A stretch of DNA of 57,699 nt from Planctomycetota bacterium (GTDB taxonomy: Bacteria > Planctomycetota > Brocadiia > JAADGH01): assembly GCA_013152475.1 (NCBI GenBank), contig JAADGH010000035.1, positions 8,190 through 65,888 of the forward strand, written 5' to 3'. The notes under the pieces were generated by a model, which did not search any database, was not told where the DNA came from, and was given only the letters and a program-made list of their open reading frames with translations. Position 1 is the first letter of the stretch; each line of letters opens with the position of its first letter. Shown here one piece after another: positions 56,963 to 57,699 of this stretch. The position numbers and the translations under genes were made by a program.

Positions 56963-57104
56963 TTTTTCGCTCCTCTTCGGCTACAGACACTTACCTGGAA
57001 ACGGATCCGCAATCCACAACTGGATTTCTTGCCTGGAGACGCCCAGCGCGAAAAGATATTGTCAATAGAACAGAAACGATCCAAAGGGTCAAGTAGTTTT
57101 CCGA

Positions 57105-57240
57105 CAGGAGTTTCCCCATGGCCTCCGCCGTGTCATCGCGAGGCGCCTCGGGACGGCATAGCCGTTCGGCTCCGCCTCTTTGCTGCGAAAGGAGTCAGGC
57201 AGAGCCTGACGGATGACCCGAGGCAGAGCCTCGGAACGAG
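57105..57240. repeat. Palindromic intergenic repeat, copy 3
   Basis: The leader CAGGAGTTTCCCCATG and the following TGTCATCGCGAGGCG match the repeat at 5039. It continues with perfect hairpins GTCAGGC/GCCTGAC (57194-57210) and CCGAGGC/GCCTCGG (57218-57234), both with an AGA loop. It fills most of the 312-base gap 56963-57274, which has no gene. Confidence 0.6.
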
Positions 57241-57274
57241 AAAAGACAAACCCCGGGGCCCCGCACGCGGCAAG

Positions 57275-57697
57275 TCACCAGGTTATGGACCAGATCGTAT
57301 AGTCTCGCGCCGGCAGCTCGATCTTGATCCCGTCAAGCGGTTGATTGACGGGTTTGCCGGTGAACTCGTTCGTGATCTTGTGTTGGCCTGGGATGCCGAG
57401 CGTCTTCGCGTCGAGCTTGACCGTGCCGCTCGCCGGTTCCTTCGTCAGGTTCGCGATGATGAGCAGGACGTAGTTTTTGCCCTTGTAGCTGGCGAGGAGG
57501 GGCTTTCCGGCCGTGACAGGGCCCGGCGCCCAGTGGGGGATGAACTCCGCATCGGACACCCAGAACTTGTCCAGGATCCCCCAGAGCTTCTCGATCTCGC
57601 CGTAGTTAATCCATGACGCCGAGCACGGCACGTCGTTCACCGCGCAGCAGGCCAAGAGCGACCGGCTGGGCTTTGTTTCGTCATCGCGATATTTCGG
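57275..57697 (-). CDS. C-terminal part of a DUF6067/GH123-like glycosidase, cut by window edge
   Basis: The minus-strand frame is open to the right edge, so the N-terminus is outside the window. About 140 residues are visible: PKYRDDETKPSRSLLACCAV, FIPHWAPGPVTAGKPLLASY, VLLIIANLTKEPASGTVKLD and a last beta-sandwich ending ARDYTIWSITW. This resembles the C-terminal beta-domain of DUF6067 proteins, related to GH123-type beta-N-acetylgalactosaminidases. The internal TTG at 57655 is not a true start. The catalytic part cannot be seen, so the function is tentative. Confidence 0.55.
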   Translation of the reverse strand, partial: PKYRDDETKPSRSLLACCAVNDVPCSASWINYGEIEKLWGILDKFWVSDAEFIPHWAPGPVTAGKPLLASYKGKNYVLLIIANLTKEPASGTVKLDAKTLGIPGQHKITNEFTGKPVNQPLDGIKIELPARDYTIWSITW

Positions 57698-57699
57698 AG

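Noticed and set aside
1..57699. CRISPR array, prophage or complete IS element
   Set aside because: No regularly spaced repeats of 24-40 bases, phage structural genes, integrase or transposase frames were seen.

Overview
This GC-rich 57.7-kb window is a bacterial chromosome segment. It combines a housekeeping core with a large accessory complement for breaking down complex, probably uronic-acid-containing polysaccharides. Gene content suggests the PVC superphylum or a neighbouring phylum: heparinase/alginate-lyase-like proteins, DUF4038 and GH116 enzymes, BNR-4 proteins, paralogous uroporphyrinogen-decarboxylase-like proteins, a bacterial STT3 homologue, a membrane-anchored HTH protein beside an OmpA lipoprotein, and a cmk-plsC-rpsA block. 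Planctomycetota is the best guess, but this is inference and there is no rRNA to confirm it. No prophage, plasmid genes, CRISPR array or complete transposase gene was seen.

Layout. 1-5.0 kb: a CBM9-like protein cut by the window edge, then a large secreted heparinase-like protein broken by a frameshift. 5.0-5.6 kb: non-coding, with a palindromic repeat, a promoter and paired operator-like repeats. 5.6-10.8 kb: a redox-regulated operon of rex, a receiver-only response regulator and a four-subunit [NiFe] hydrogenase (hydBGDA, group 3b type) that couples H2 to NAD(P)H. 10.8-17.2 kb, minus strand: flavin reductase-like protein, ispF, ispD (apparent CTG start), PIN-TRAM membrane protein, dGTPase, HIT protein, phosphodiesterase, FmdB-type zinc ribbon, LysM/degenerate M23 lipoprotein and tRNA-Gly(CCC).

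17.5-38.3 kb, plus strand: a double-FAD-domain oxidoreductase with HEAT repeats, an STT3-type oligosaccharyltransferase, a polysaccharide-deacetylase-like protein, a BNR-4 protein, then a run of heparinase-like/FG-GAP fusion, beta-helix lipoprotein, DUF4038 hydrolase, ferredoxin-fused aldo/keto reductase and a second heparinase-like lyase. A 202-bp non-autonomous transposable element with 19-bp terminal inverted repeats and an exact 8-bp target duplication sits inside this run, at the stop codon of the first gene.

38.3-43.9 kb: small zinc-ribbon protein, two UROD-like proteins, PHP phosphoesterase, CGGC protein, one unrecognised protein, short dispersed repeats and two gene remnants. 43.9-48.5 kb: core block of cmk, plsC, rpsA, a sigma-70 factor and apt. 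48.5-57.7 kb: a decayed glycosidase tail, GH29 fucosidase, YprB-type exonuclease, HTH-acidic-TM protein, OmpA lipoprotein, YhcH-family protein, GH116 enzyme, TPR protein and the C-terminal end of another glycosidase.

How the parts may work together: secreted lyases and beta-helix proteins would open uronate-rich polymers, cytoplasmic glycosidases (GH29, GH116 and DUF4038 types, no signal peptides seen) would finish oligosaccharides, and the Rex-controlled hydrogenase would dispose of fermentative reductant. The region shows turnover: one frameshifted gene, three gene remnants, three related palindromic repeats and one transposon-derived insertion, all in or beside the accessory parts.
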